Source of the DNA: Methylobacterium sp. NEAU K
GTDB lineage: Bacteria; Pseudomonadota; Alphaproteobacteria; Rhizobiales; Beijerinckiaceae
Assembly: GCF_030700285.1 (NCBI RefSeq)
Contig: NZ_JAUYZJ010000004.1
Span: 1-64,000 of the forward strand
DNA: 64,000 bases
Direction: 5' to 3'
Part shown: positions 1 through 7,878 of the stretch, in pieces
Layout: each line of letters begins with the position of its first letter
Numbering within the stretch: position 1 is the first letter of the stretch
Made by a program: the position numbers and the translations under genes
The notes under the pieces: model-generated
The model's input: the letters and a program-made list of their open reading frames with translations, nothing else
Databases searched by the model: none
Told to the model about the DNA's origin: nothing

Positions 1-1
1 C

Positions 2-331
2 GCCATCGTCGTCGAGAGTGATGGGCCGGGCACCTCGATCAGCGCGGTGGCACGCCGACACGGACTGAGCGCCTCGCAACTGTTCACGTGGCGGCGCCTG
101 GCGCGTCAGGCTGGGAGGCACGACGACCAGACCCCACTGCAGTTCGTGCCGGCCGTGCTGAGTGTGGGCCGGCAAGAGCCGGCGTCAGCGCAGACGAGCT
201 CCGCGCTGCGTGAGCCGCGCGGCTGTCACGGTATCGAAGTTGAGATCGCAGGCGCCACGGTCCGCATCGCTCAGGGCGCGAGCGCGGCTCAGATCGCCGC
301 GGTGATCCGGGCGCTGAAGGCTCCCCTGTGA
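2..331 (+). CDS. tnpA: IS66 TnpA (helix-turn-helix accessory protein), 5' partial
   Basis: The reading frame is open from base 2 and enters from upstream, so the N-terminus is missing; 109 residues are visible. It carries the IS66 OrfA helix-turn-helix segment RRHGLSASQLFTWRR, and the C-terminal half shows the usual weakly conserved region ending near APL. TnpA is a small DNA-binding protein needed with TnpB for IS66 transposition. Its stop codon overlaps the GTG start of tnpB, which suggests translational coupling. The internal ATG at 47 is not the likely start because the helix-turn-helix begins before it. Confidence 0.85.
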   Translation, partial: AIVVESDGPGTSISAVARRHGLSASQLFTWRRLARQAGRHDDQTPLQFVPAVLSVGRQEPASAQTSSALREPRGCHGIEVEIAGATVRIAQGASAAQIAAVIRALKAPL

Positions 332-684
332 TCGGGCCCTCCGGCGCGGTGCGCGTGATGCTGGCCACACGGCCGGTGGACTTCCGCAAGGGCATGGACG
401 GACTGGCCGCTCTGGTCCGGGACGCGATGGGCGCGGATCCGTTCTCCGGCACGGTCTACGTGTTCCGCTCGAAGCGGGCCGACCGGGTGAAGCTCCTGGT
501 CTGGGATGGAAGCGGGCTGGTCCTCGCGACCAAGCGTTTGGAGGCTGGTCAGTTCTGCTGGCCGAAGATCGAGGACGGCGTGGTTCGGCTGAGCGCGGCG
601 CAGCTCGCGGCGCTCGTCGAAGGCTTGGACTGGAAGCGCGTCCATGCAGCGCGTCCCGTGAGCACGCCGGCGGTTGCAGGCTGA
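328..684 (+). CDS. tnpB: IS66 family accessory protein TnpB
   Basis: This 118-residue protein matches the IS66 Orf2 (TnpB) family. It has the family signature RPVDFRKGMDGLAALV near residues 15-30 and a following VYVFRSKRADRVKLLVWD strand. It starts with GTG overlapping the tnpA stop. TnpB is a small conserved IS66 protein of unclear biochemistry that is needed for efficient transposition, and the length is normal for the family. It is followed by a 68-base gap before tnpC. Confidence 0.9.
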   Translation: MIGPSGAVRVMLATRPVDFRKGMDGLAALVRDAMGADPFSGTVYVFRSKRADRVKLLVWDGSGLVLATKRLEAGQFCWPKIEDGVVRLSAAQLAALVEGLDWKRVHAARPVSTPAVAG

Positions 685-752
685 GCAAAAAGCCCGGCGG
701 ACGGGCTTCGTCGCGGTGGTAAGTCACTGGCGGATCTGCTCTAATCCGCTTC

Positions 753-2276
753 ATGGTGGCGCCTGCTTCGCCCTCGTCCGACGACCCCGAGACGCTCAAG
801 GCGCTGCTCGCCGAGGAGCGCGCCGAGAACGAGCGGCTGCGACAGATCATCCTGGCCATGCAGCGCCACCGCTTCGGCCGCCGCGCCGAGAGCCTGCCTG
901 AGGATCAACTCCTGCTCGGGCTGGAGGAGGCCGAGCAGGTCGAGGCTGCGGGCTTTGCCGCCGAGGAGGGCGAGCCCGCCAGGAAGGAGGCCCGGAGGGT
1001 CAAGCGGCGCACGAACCGTGGGGCGCTGCCCGCCCATCTGCCGCGGGTCGAGTGCCTCGTCGACATCGACCGCACCGCCTGTCCGTGCTGCTCGGGTGCC
1101 CTGCACCGGATCGGCGAGGACGTGTCCGAGCGCCTCGACGTGGTGCCGGTGCAGTTCCGGGTGCTGGTGATCCGCCGTCCGCGCTACGCTTGCCGCGCCT
1201 GCGGGGACGCGATCGTGCAGGCCCCGGCACCGGCGCGGCTGATCGAGGGCGGTCTACCGACCGACGCTCTCGTCGCGCAGGTCCTCGTCTCCAAATACGC
1301 CGACCATCTGCCGCTGTATCGACAGACGCAGATCTTCGCCCGCCAGGGCGTCAGCCTCGACCGCTCGACGCTGGCCGACTGGGTCGGGCGCGCCGCCTTC
1401 CTTCTCCGGCCCGTCCACGGGCGGCTGCTGGAGACGCTGAAGCGCTCGGGCAATCTGTTTGCCGACGAGACCACGGCACCGGTGCTCGATCCGGGTCGCG
1501 GCCGCACCAAGACCGGCCAGCTCTGGGCGTATGCGCGCGACGACCGGCCCTGGGGCGGGACTGATCCGCCGGGAGTTGCCTACGTCTACGCCCCGGATCG
1601 CACGGCCGGACGGCCGATCGCGCATCTCAGTGGGTTTGCAGGCGTGCTCCAGGTTGACGGCTACGCAGCCTACGAGACGCTGGCCAAGGGCGGCGCGGTG
1701 CGGCTGGCCTACTGCTGGAGCCATGTGCGTCGGCAATTCTACGACCTAGCCGCGGCCTCGCCGATCGCGACGGAGACGCTGTCGCGCATCGCCATGCTCT
1801 ACCGGATCGAGGCCGAGATCCGCGGTCGCCCGGCCGAGGAGCGACGGGCGGCCCGGCAGGAACGAAGCCGGCCCGTGGTCGAGGCGCTGGAGCCGTGGCT
1901 GCGCGAGAAGCTCGGCCTCCTGAGCCGCAAGAGCAACCTGGCGGATGCGATCCGCTACGCCCTGAGCCGCTGGGCGGGGCTGAGCCTGTTCCTCGACGAC
2001 GGGCGCGTGGAGATCGACTCCAACACCGTCGAGCGCGCGATCCGGCCCCTGGCCTTGAATCGGAAGAATGCCCTGTTTGCTGGTTCGGACGGCGGGGGCG
2101 AGCACTGGGCGGTGATCGCCTCGTTGGTCGAGACCTGCAAACTCGTTGGCGTCGAGCCGCAGGCCTACCTGGCCGACGTCATCACCCGCATCGTCGACGG
2201 CCATCCGCAGCGGCGCCTCGACGAGCTTCTGCCCTGGGCCTACCCGAGCACACCCACGCTCCAAGCCGTGGCCTGA
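753..2276 (+). CDS. tnpC: IS66 family transposase TnpC
   Basis: This 507-residue protein is a full-length IS66 DDE transposase. It has an N-terminal leucine-zipper-like helix, a zinc-binding region with CPCC near residue 110 and CRACGD near residue 150, and a catalytic core. The core includes LFADETTAPVL (about residue 235), LQVDGYAAYE (about 300) and the terminal acidic motif DSNTVERAIRPLALNRKN (about 422). No stop codon or frameshift interrupts it. It is the catalytic enzyme of the element starting upstream of this window. Confidence 0.95.
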   Translation: MVAPASPSSDDPETLKALLAEERAENERLRQIILAMQRHRFGRRAESLPEDQLLLGLEEAEQVEAAGFAAEEGEPARKEARRVKRRTNRGALPAHLPRVECLVDIDRTACPCCSGALHRIGEDVSERLDVVPVQFRVLVIRRPRYACRACGDAIVQAPAPARLIEGGLPTDALVAQVLVSKYADHLPLYRQTQIFARQGVSLDRSTLADWVGRAAFLLRPVHGRLLETLKRSGNLFADETTAPVLDPGRGRTKTGQLWAYARDDRPWGGTDPPGVAYVYAPDRTAGRPIAHLSGFAGVLQVDGYAAYETLAKGGAVRLAYCWSHVRRQFYDLAAASPIATETLSRIAMLYRIEAEIRGRPAEERRAARQERSRPVVEALEPWLREKLGLLSRKSNLADAIRYALSRWAGLSLFLDDGRVEIDSNTVERAIRPLALNRKNALFAGSDGGGEHWAVIASLVETCKLVGVEPQAYLADVITRIVDGHPQRRLDELLPWAYPSTPTLQAVA

Positions 2277-2297
2277 GAACGCCACGGCCCTGACGCG

Positions 2298-2528
2298 TCA
2301 GTCAGGGCGTGTGAACAGGCTCCGGAACAGCGCCTCGGATTGGCGCAATCCCTCGTCTGTCAGCACCACCGACTTGGCGCGTCCGACCGGATCGGCGATG
2401 AGCCCCTTGGCGTGGAGACGGCCAAGTACAGCCCAGTCGAAGCCCTTCCAGGCCCGACGCCCATCGTGGAGCGTCAGCCACAAAAGGGCGAGCACCGCCT
2501 CGTCGATGCGCTCCTCGTCGACCGCCAT
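2298..2528 (-). CDS. DUF6429 family protein, IS66 passenger
   Basis: This 76-residue protein resembles DUF6429, with hallmarks AVLALLWLTLHD, RAWKGFDW and GRAKSVVLTDEGL. It has a predicted small winged-helix-like layout, but no biochemical role is known. It faces tnpC with only 21 bases between the stop codons and lies inside the apparent right end of the IS66 element. DUF6429 genes are often seen beside IS66 transposases, so it is probably carried by the element. A regulatory or transposition-immunity role is speculation. Confidence 0.75.
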   Translation of the reverse strand: MAVDEERIDEAVLALLWLTLHDGRRAWKGFDWAVLGRLHAKGLIADPVGRAKSVVLTDEGLRQSEALFRSLFTRPD

Positions 2529-2753
2529 CTGAGCAGATTAGCACGCCGCGCTCAGACCGGGCGTGGTGCCAGCCGATCGGTTACGAACCACCGCCACGTC
2601 TTGCACCAAACGGGCGCGAAGGCCCTCCTGCTCCGACGCCACAGCGAGCAAGATAGTCGGGCAGACGGTGATCACGGCTGCGCTGCGGAGATGGGCCGAC
2701 GTTCCTCTCGCCGCCATCCGTCACCGATCGTATGAGCAGGGAGCTGTTTGAGC

Positions 2754-3689
2754 TCATGCAAATTGGCCGACCGTGCGGGCGATTTGGCCCGCATGTATCT
2801 CACCGTGAAGAACATCGTTCATCATTTTACAATCCGAATGACTCAAAAGATCATTGGCCACATACCAGTCGCTAAGTGGGACGAGATGCGTCTGCAGCGA
2901 CATGTCGGAAATATCATGGTACGCGGCGATAAAAGGTTTCGACCGCCCCTGAAAATGCAAAGTACGAACATTTACAGAGTTATCGCTGCCCTTCATGCGG
3001 TAGTACAATCCTGCCTCTCCCCGGTGAATTTCTTGTATGAAAGGACAACGTTGGGGAGGAACGACGTTATCTACAAGTGAGAAGCGCTCGCTAAAGCCAA
3101 GAAAAGTCCCTACCGCGGATAATGGTGCTACGACGTGCTGATTCAACGCAGCATATTCGAAGAAACAGTGCATATCAGACAGATGTGGTGTCCCATTGAT
3201 CGCGTACTTCTGAGCTAATTCAACGAAACCTCTTTTGGCGTATAAACGCAAGAGATAATCACAGAACGCCTCTAAAACCGTGTAATTCCGGAAAAAATTA
3301 AACCAAGCCGTATCGAACATGACGAATCTGGACTCAAAGTCGGCATCGAATGCACCTGGAAATACGAGCAAGTCTGAGTCTGCGTAGTAGAAATTGGAAA
3401 GATTCCTCTCTTTTGCGATCTGAAGTATTACAAACCATCTTTCAAAACAAAATCTTTCATAATCTGGGTGATTAATCGAAGCATGCCTGTAAACTTCTCT
3501 GAACGAATTTGTAGCAGATGCATATTGCGCGACGTCAAAGAAAGTTATCCCAGGGACGGAAGCCCAACTTTTATCGCTTACCACATTAACATCGAGCCCT
3601 AAGCTCACTGCCTGGAGAACTGCATATCTGGCGACTTCAGACGAGCCTATATGAACGAAAAAGATCGATCTTTTCACTTGCATCTCCAC
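2754..3689 (-). CDS. Putative glycosyltransferase-like protein (AT-rich)
   Basis: This is a 311-residue soluble protein of no certain family. The start of the protein (SIFFVHIGSS) followed by alternating strands and helices, and an acidic DSD motif at residues 104-106 in FYYADSDLLVF, resemble GT-A nucleotide-sugar transferases. The C-terminal half contains a HFQGRSKPFI segment that could be acceptor-binding. The gene is much more AT-rich than the rest of the window and is the last of four minus-strand genes of similar composition. The start is GTG at 3689 or ATG at 3683, neither with a clear ribosome binding site. The glycosyltransferase function is an inference from the motif and neighbours. 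Confidence 0.55.
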   Translation of the reverse strand: MEMQVKRSIFFVHIGSSEVARYAVLQAVSLGLDVNVVSDKSWASVPGITFFDVAQYASATNSFREVYRHASINHPDYERFCFERWFVILQIAKERNLSNFYYADSDLLVFPGAFDADFESRFVMFDTAWFNFFRNYTVLEAFCDYLLRLYAKRGFVELAQKYAINGTPHLSDMHCFFEYAALNQHVVAPLSAVGTFLGFSERFSLVDNVVPPQRCPFIQEIHRGEAGLYYRMKGSDNSVNVRTLHFQGRSKPFIAAYHDISDMSLQTHLVPLSDWYVANDLLSHSDCKMMNDVLHGEIHAGQIARTVGQFA

Positions 3690-3768
3690 TGTCTTATATT
3701 AAATAAAATTCAGCGCCTACTTGCCAGGCCTGACGGGATTTTATTTTCGAAACTGAACCTTGAACGGC

Positions 3769-4593
3769 CTAACAATGTTTCGTATTATCGACCACACTCT
3801 CGTTGAGCCATTGATCAAAGGCGGCATAAATTAAGCCATGGTAGTAGTTTTTATACTCGGCATCTGGCCGATCTACATACGAAATGCCGCCTTCACTGAG
3901 GCAGTAATAATCCACCGGATAGTAGCCGGGCAGTCCAGCATAGTTGGCGTCTAGCCCTTTAATAATCTGATCCCATTCCTCGTCGAACTTGACACCAAGC
4001 CGGTTCAATGGCTGGCTCGCAATATGACCAAATACGGTTGAGGTAGGGTGATTTTGGGTAAATAGCATCTGCGTATCTCGGTAGGTGTCGATCATATAAT
4101 TGGCTATTTTTACATCGGTGCTCGCCTCCCTTTCCTTGAGGATAGAAAAGCTCGACCTCGTTCGTTCTAAAATGTCGAAAAACAACTTCCTGCTTTCATA
4201 TGCCTGGATGGCGTCTAGAGCATTGCCTCCGGCATCATAGATTTCGCGGAAGGCCTGCATATTGTGGAAGCCACCTTCTCGGTAATAAGGCCAAAAACCG
4301 TTGTTGTAGACATACGGTATAGATATAGATTGGCAATCTATCGAGAGCTCTTCAGTTAGATTATTTCCGCCCCTCTCGGTGCAAAACCACTCGTGGCTGG
4401 TGCCAATGGGTTGGTATACAAACAGATCTGCGCGTCGCAGGTTAATCTTAAATTCGTCGAGATCTCCAGTGCCTGCAATAAGTTTGTAGTTCTCATGAAC
4501 GCTAAATTCCATTTTGATTCTACCGCCGCAAAGTACCTTTAAAAGTTTGGCAACTCCGATTCCCTGACAGTTGGCATATATACATATGTGCAT
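3769..4593 (-). CDS. WcbI-like polysaccharide biosynthesis putative acetyltransferase
   Basis: This 274-residue protein opens with ICIYANCQGIGVAKLLK, and the N-C-Q motif at residues 8-10 matches the start of WcbI-family proteins. WcbI acts in capsule biosynthesis in Burkholderia and binds coenzyme A, so acyl transfer to a sugar is the suspected reaction. The ATG at 4593 is chosen because an AGAGG ribosome binding site lies 7 bases upstream; a TTG 15 bases earlier falls inside that site. It is AT-rich, in the same direction as its neighbours, with gaps of about 80-105 bases. The substrate is unknown. Confidence 0.7.
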   Translation of the reverse strand: MHICIYANCQGIGVAKLLKVLCGGRIKMEFSVHENYKLIAGTGDLDEFKINLRRADLFVYQPIGTSHEWFCTERGGNNLTEELSIDCQSISIPYVYNNGFWPYYREGGFHNMQAFREIYDAGGNALDAIQAYESRKLFFDILERTRSSFSILKEREASTDVKIANYMIDTYRDTQMLFTQNHPTSTVFGHIASQPLNRLGVKFDEEWDQIIKGLDANYAGLPGYYPVDYYCLSEGGISYVDRPDAEYKNYYHGLIYAAFDQWLNESVVDNTKHC

Positions 4594-4698
4594 AGCTAAT
4601 CCTCTCAACCGCTCCGAAATTGCTAATATGTCGTAAACAGCCGTCTATGAGATCCCGACTGCAACGAGGCTGAGTAGATTTGCGGATCTGCTAAATTG

Positions 4699-5523
4699 TC
4701 ATGATCCAGAATATTTCCTCTGACTTACTGGCAGAATCTGGAAATCCTCCTGAGACAGAGGTACAGAGTGCCAGTTTAACATCATATGACCGGCAGCGAA
4801 GATTGTGCCGTCGTATCCATGGCAGATTTCCGTCACTATGCTTTCTTCGTGCATTGAGTCTATTGTATTATCAGATATTTCGAATTTATAATAATCATCG
4901 CTGGCGACAAAAATTGCATTTGTGATCGTTGTTGCAATTAGCTCGTACCCCTTCAATTTACCTAATTCAATTAAAGCGAGGAGCGAGCAACCCTGATTTA
5001 TTTCAGGGTTCGCATCTTGGACGAAATACATGGTATTCGACGCGGTTGGATTAAATTCTATCACTACGACTCTCGGCCGGTAATCCTGAAGAGCGTTCCA
5101 AACGTGCCAATCATTCCCGTCGATATCTATTGATACCAAATCAAAGTCGTGCGGCGTCGGAGTCCTGGCAAGTATGGCATCAAGCCTCTGGTCCCCCTCC
5201 CAACCTACGGTTCCGCATTCAACAAAGACGGACCCAGACCTTGTCATATATTCATTCCGAAGTTCGCTAGATCGTTCCGGATTCGCTTCGATTAAAACCC
5301 CAGACCATTGCTCTTCGTTAATTAACGCCCACGTATTTGAAAGATACTTGCCGTCCCATGCGCCAAATTCAACGCACCATTTGTTGCGAGGTTGCATAAT
5401 TTCAAAGATGCGTTTTATGATGCCGTCTTCGCCAAATTGCGACGTCACGTTTCCCGAGTGCTCGGAAAGATATGTGCTGCTGGGGTTAGTCGACTTCCGA
5501 GATTTTCTACTAATTACTGCCAT
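4699..5523 (-). CDS. FkbM-like SAM-dependent methyltransferase
   Basis: This 274-residue protein has a class I methyltransferase layout. Motif I is WCVEFGAWDGKYLSN near residues 49-63. A strand ending in VLIEANP corresponds to the acidic ribose-binding position, and VSIDIDGNDWHVW near 130-142 corresponds to motif IV. This arrangement is typical of FkbM-like methyltransferases, many of which O-methylate sugars in polysaccharide or glycopeptide pathways. An AAGGA ribosome binding site sits 8 bases before the ATG. It belongs to the AT-rich four-gene block, and its acceptor cannot be predicted. Confidence 0.7.
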   Translation of the reverse strand: MAVISRKSRKSTNPSSTYLSEHSGNVTSQFGEDGIIKRIFEIMQPRNKWCVEFGAWDGKYLSNTWALINEEQWSGVLIEANPERSSELRNEYMTRSGSVFVECGTVGWEGDQRLDAILARTPTPHDFDLVSIDIDGNDWHVWNALQDYRPRVVVIEFNPTASNTMYFVQDANPEINQGCSLLALIELGKLKGYELIATTITNAIFVASDDYYKFEISDNTIDSMHEESIVTEICHGYDGTIFAAGHMMLNWHSVPLSQEDFQILPVSQRKYSGS

Positions 5524-5657
5524 GGCGTGATCCTTCGTTGCTGACGATGATTAGACTAAATAAATATTATAGAACTTGCGTATAACTTAACAGTGGGTAT
5601 CGCATTCAAAGATCTGGAATATATTGACTCGTGCTTAATGTTTTCTCTAGTTTTACA

Positions 5658-6653
5658 TCACTCAAATTCTCCTCTAAGCCGCTTGATTTCCTGTGTTAAT
5701 GTGAGCACATCAGAGAGTCGTTGAGCTCGGTCGCGTTCTATTGCCTCAATGTGCCGGTTAAGCTGATTGATTTCTCCGCGAAGAGATCTGATTACCTCCG
5801 GGTATGAAAGATTCACTCGCTCTGGCGCATGTATTTCCTGTCTCGAGATTTTTCCGAATGTCTCTTCTCTTTTCTCCAGCCACACGTCTAAGGAAGAGCC
5901 GCGCAATTTTAGAGTCTGTATTTTCTGAGCCGGTTGCGGATTAGCGATAACGCAGCATCCGCGACGCGCTCCTGACTCTTGATGCCCTGGCAGTGTAGGG
6001 AAAAACAATTCCGTTCCAATCGGTACCTTTCCAGCTAACATTCGGACATCTAAAGATTTTCCCTCCCCATAATCATCCCATCCGTAATCAACATCATCCG
6101 GGACCATAAAGTCGTCGATGATTACAACTGATCTATAATGACGACGATAGATGATCTCTAACTCTTCGACCAGGGGGAGATCGTTCTCCCAGTGCGCATC
6201 CAAATAGAAAATTACCGAGCTGTCGGGATTTATTCTTTCAAGCACGCTGATGAGAAATTTCCTGGAATCCTCAATGCTGACAGTGACATTTTGGAATTGT
6301 TTGGTATTCTGGATCGCTTGCAATGCATGCATTCGCTCAATCTCACATGTGTAAATGGGTTTTTGAAAATTCCTCGCTAGCCAAGCCGTGGAAACTCCTC
6401 GAAAGCTCCCCGTCTCTATAATGCAGTCGGGATCAATTTCGTTTATTAAGTCAGAAATGATATCTATTCTTCCTTCTTGACCATTGAACGGACCACCCCA
6501 GCATTCCTGGAGCTCGCTTGAAGAAAGCTCTATTTCTGCGGCAAGGAGGGTGTATTTTTCGCTCTGGAAGAAATCGCCGTTCTCATCAAACGCCTTTGCG
6601 AGCCGATTTAAACTTTGTGACGCGTCTAGATAGGTTTCCTTGTCGACGTTCAT
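5658..6653 (-). CDS. Class I SAM-dependent methyltransferase with C-terminal coiled coil
   Basis: This 331-residue protein has a SAM-binding motif I IIETGSFRGVSTAWLA at about residues 78-93, an acidic strand end (TCEIE), and a FYLDAHW strand near 150 followed by VVIIDDF. These are typical of the methyltransferase group found in glycan and cephalosporin-hydroxylase-like clusters. Residues about 285-331 form a heptad-rich coiled coil that could mediate dimerisation or docking. The ATG has a CGGAG ribosome binding site 7 bases upstream. It is the first gene of the AT-rich minus-strand block, so its promoter should lie in the gene-free region 6654-6900. Confidence 0.7.
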   Translation of the reverse strand: MNVDKETYLDASQSLNRLAKAFDENGDFFQSEKYTLLAAEIELSSSELQECWGGPFNGQEGRIDIISDLINEIDPDCIIETGSFRGVSTAWLARNFQKPIYTCEIERMHALQAIQNTKQFQNVTVSIEDSRKFLISVLERINPDSSVIFYLDAHWENDLPLVEELEIIYRRHYRSVVIIDDFMVPDDVDYGWDDYGEGKSLDVRMLAGKVPIGTELFFPTLPGHQESGARRGCCVIANPQPAQKIQTLKLRGSSLDVWLEKREETFGKISRQEIHAPERVNLSYPEVIRSLRGEINQLNRHIEAIERDRAQRLSDVLTLTQEIKRLRGEFE

Positions 6654-7469
6654 TTGCTTTCTCCGTTCAGTGTTCTGATTTATTTGTGTGTTCGGTCTTG
6701 TAACTGATACTGACGTCGGGCACTTCGCCGCAGCATTTTGATATTTTCGGGCTTCTTAGCGGCTTGGCGGAATAAATGAGACATTTTAGATCTGCTTCCC
6801 TTCATTTCTGCGGCGGTCTCCGTTGGCGAAGTTGAAGGTGTTCCAAGGTAGTTAGCATTGCGGCAGACTCGCCGGTTTGTCGACGCTCCAATTTTGTCTC
6901 CGACACGCGCTAGCTGGTGCAAGAGAGCGAACTGATATGGATAGGGCAGTTTGGGTGCAATCGCAGAAAGTTGCGCCGTCTTCCACCCTGGACGTCAGGA
7001 CGGCGCGCGGGAGACGCAGCGCTGGCTGGTGATTGTCCGTCGGGGCCTAGTGCGTCGAACGCCCCCGCGGATACGTTTGCGAGGCGCTCGGTGCGCGTTG
7101 GCGCGTGACAGCGCTGAGCGAGGTATTCGGTTTTTGGTCTCGCCGGCAATGACCATCTTCTCATCCGCCGACTTCTGGTGTTGGTGACCAGCATCAAGCT
7201 GTGGATCGGATGCGACATTCACGTGCGCTCTTCCGTCGTCCTGTGGCCGGACTCGCAATTTGCTCCAGACATCTCCTTCGGGCGCCATTACGATGGGTTG
7301 GCAGGCGACAAGCTTGGGCGGCTAGCAAGGAATTTGGCACGGACGAAATGGGCTGGGGTCTACCGCTGAGAAGGCGCCGGCAGCACACAGCCCTCGCGAG
7401 GGGCGGTACGATGGATGGACAGAGCCGGTCATGCGCCCACACCGCGCCACGCAGGACGCGAAAAGGCAG

Positions 7470-7497
7470 ACTTCGGGTTATAACCCAAGCCTTTTTA
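7470..7497 (+). terminator. Possible rho-independent terminator
   Basis: The palindrome GGGTTATAACCC is followed after a few bases by CTTTTT on the plus strand, the form of an intrinsic terminator. No plus-strand gene is recognised immediately upstream, so it may be a relic or serve an unannotated transcript. Confidence 0.35.
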
Positions 7498-7795
7498 CTC
7501 AAGGAATCTCTCTGTGCCTTTTCCCGTATGAGTCGAAGTAATCGTGAGCTGCTGAGTCACAAGGAGCAGAACAGACCTGTTCTGCGGTCAAGCTGCTCAG
7601 GAAATAGGTGGCCGACCTCGTCAACACTTTCTGTCAGGGATAATAAAGATCGGCGCGAGACAAGTCGGCCGTTGTCAAGTCGGGATACAAGATTCATAGC
7701 GGTACGCCAAGCGACAATCCCGATATTGTCGTCGATCACTCTCGCGGCCGGTACTCATGCTGCGGCTGTACCCTGCGCCTAGTTGGACAGTGTCA

Positions 7796-7815
7796 CTGGG
7801 GCTGAGGAGCCCCAG
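7796..7815. repeat. Perfect inverted repeat downstream of GT61 gene
   Basis: CTGGGGCT and AGCCCCAG form an 8-bp perfect stem with a GAGG loop. It lies 64 bases past the stop of the minus-strand GT61 gene and could be its transcription end, although no T-run follows. Confidence 0.4.
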
Positions 7816-7878
7816 CAGATATCGGCGCACATTCAACACGATTTCTGACGTTGTGCTTGAATCTGGATGGAATATCAT

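Larger units (their letters stand above)
1..2584 (+). mobile_element. IS66-family insertion sequence (left end outside window)
   Basis: Three plus-strand genes in the order tnpA (partial), tnpB, tnpC define an IS66-family element. A convergent minus-strand DUF6429 gene lies between tnpC and the likely right end. The right end is placed near 2584 because the sequence there ends in GGTTAC, so its reverse complement starts GTAACC, and IS66 termini usually start with GTAA. The left terminus is off the window, so the inverted repeat and target duplication cannot be confirmed here. All visible transposase genes are intact, so the element may be active. Confidence 0.85.
6654..7878. other. Gene-free stretch of about 1.2 kb
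   Basis: I find no reading frame here with recognisable protein character on either strand. Open frames overlap in several phases and look random. The stretch marks the change from the AT-rich block to the GC-rich glycan cluster, and it includes a terminator-like hairpin (7470-7497) and a perfect inverted repeat (7796-7815). It may contain remains of a decayed gene or insertion element, but I could not name one. Confidence 0.5.

Noticed and set aside
185..859. Long minus-strand open frame across the IS66 tnpA-tnpB region
   Set aside because: It is the antisense of two clear IS66 genes, is rich in Arg/Ser/Pro, and has no family features.
2563..2751. Short plus-strand frame after the IS66 right end (ends RWADVPLAAIRHRSYEQ)
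   Set aside because: No family was recognised and the ribosome site is poor; it may be a fragment but cannot be supported.
7201..7782. 193-residue frame in the gene desert
   Set aside because: The composition is erratic, there are no domain features and no ribosome binding site.
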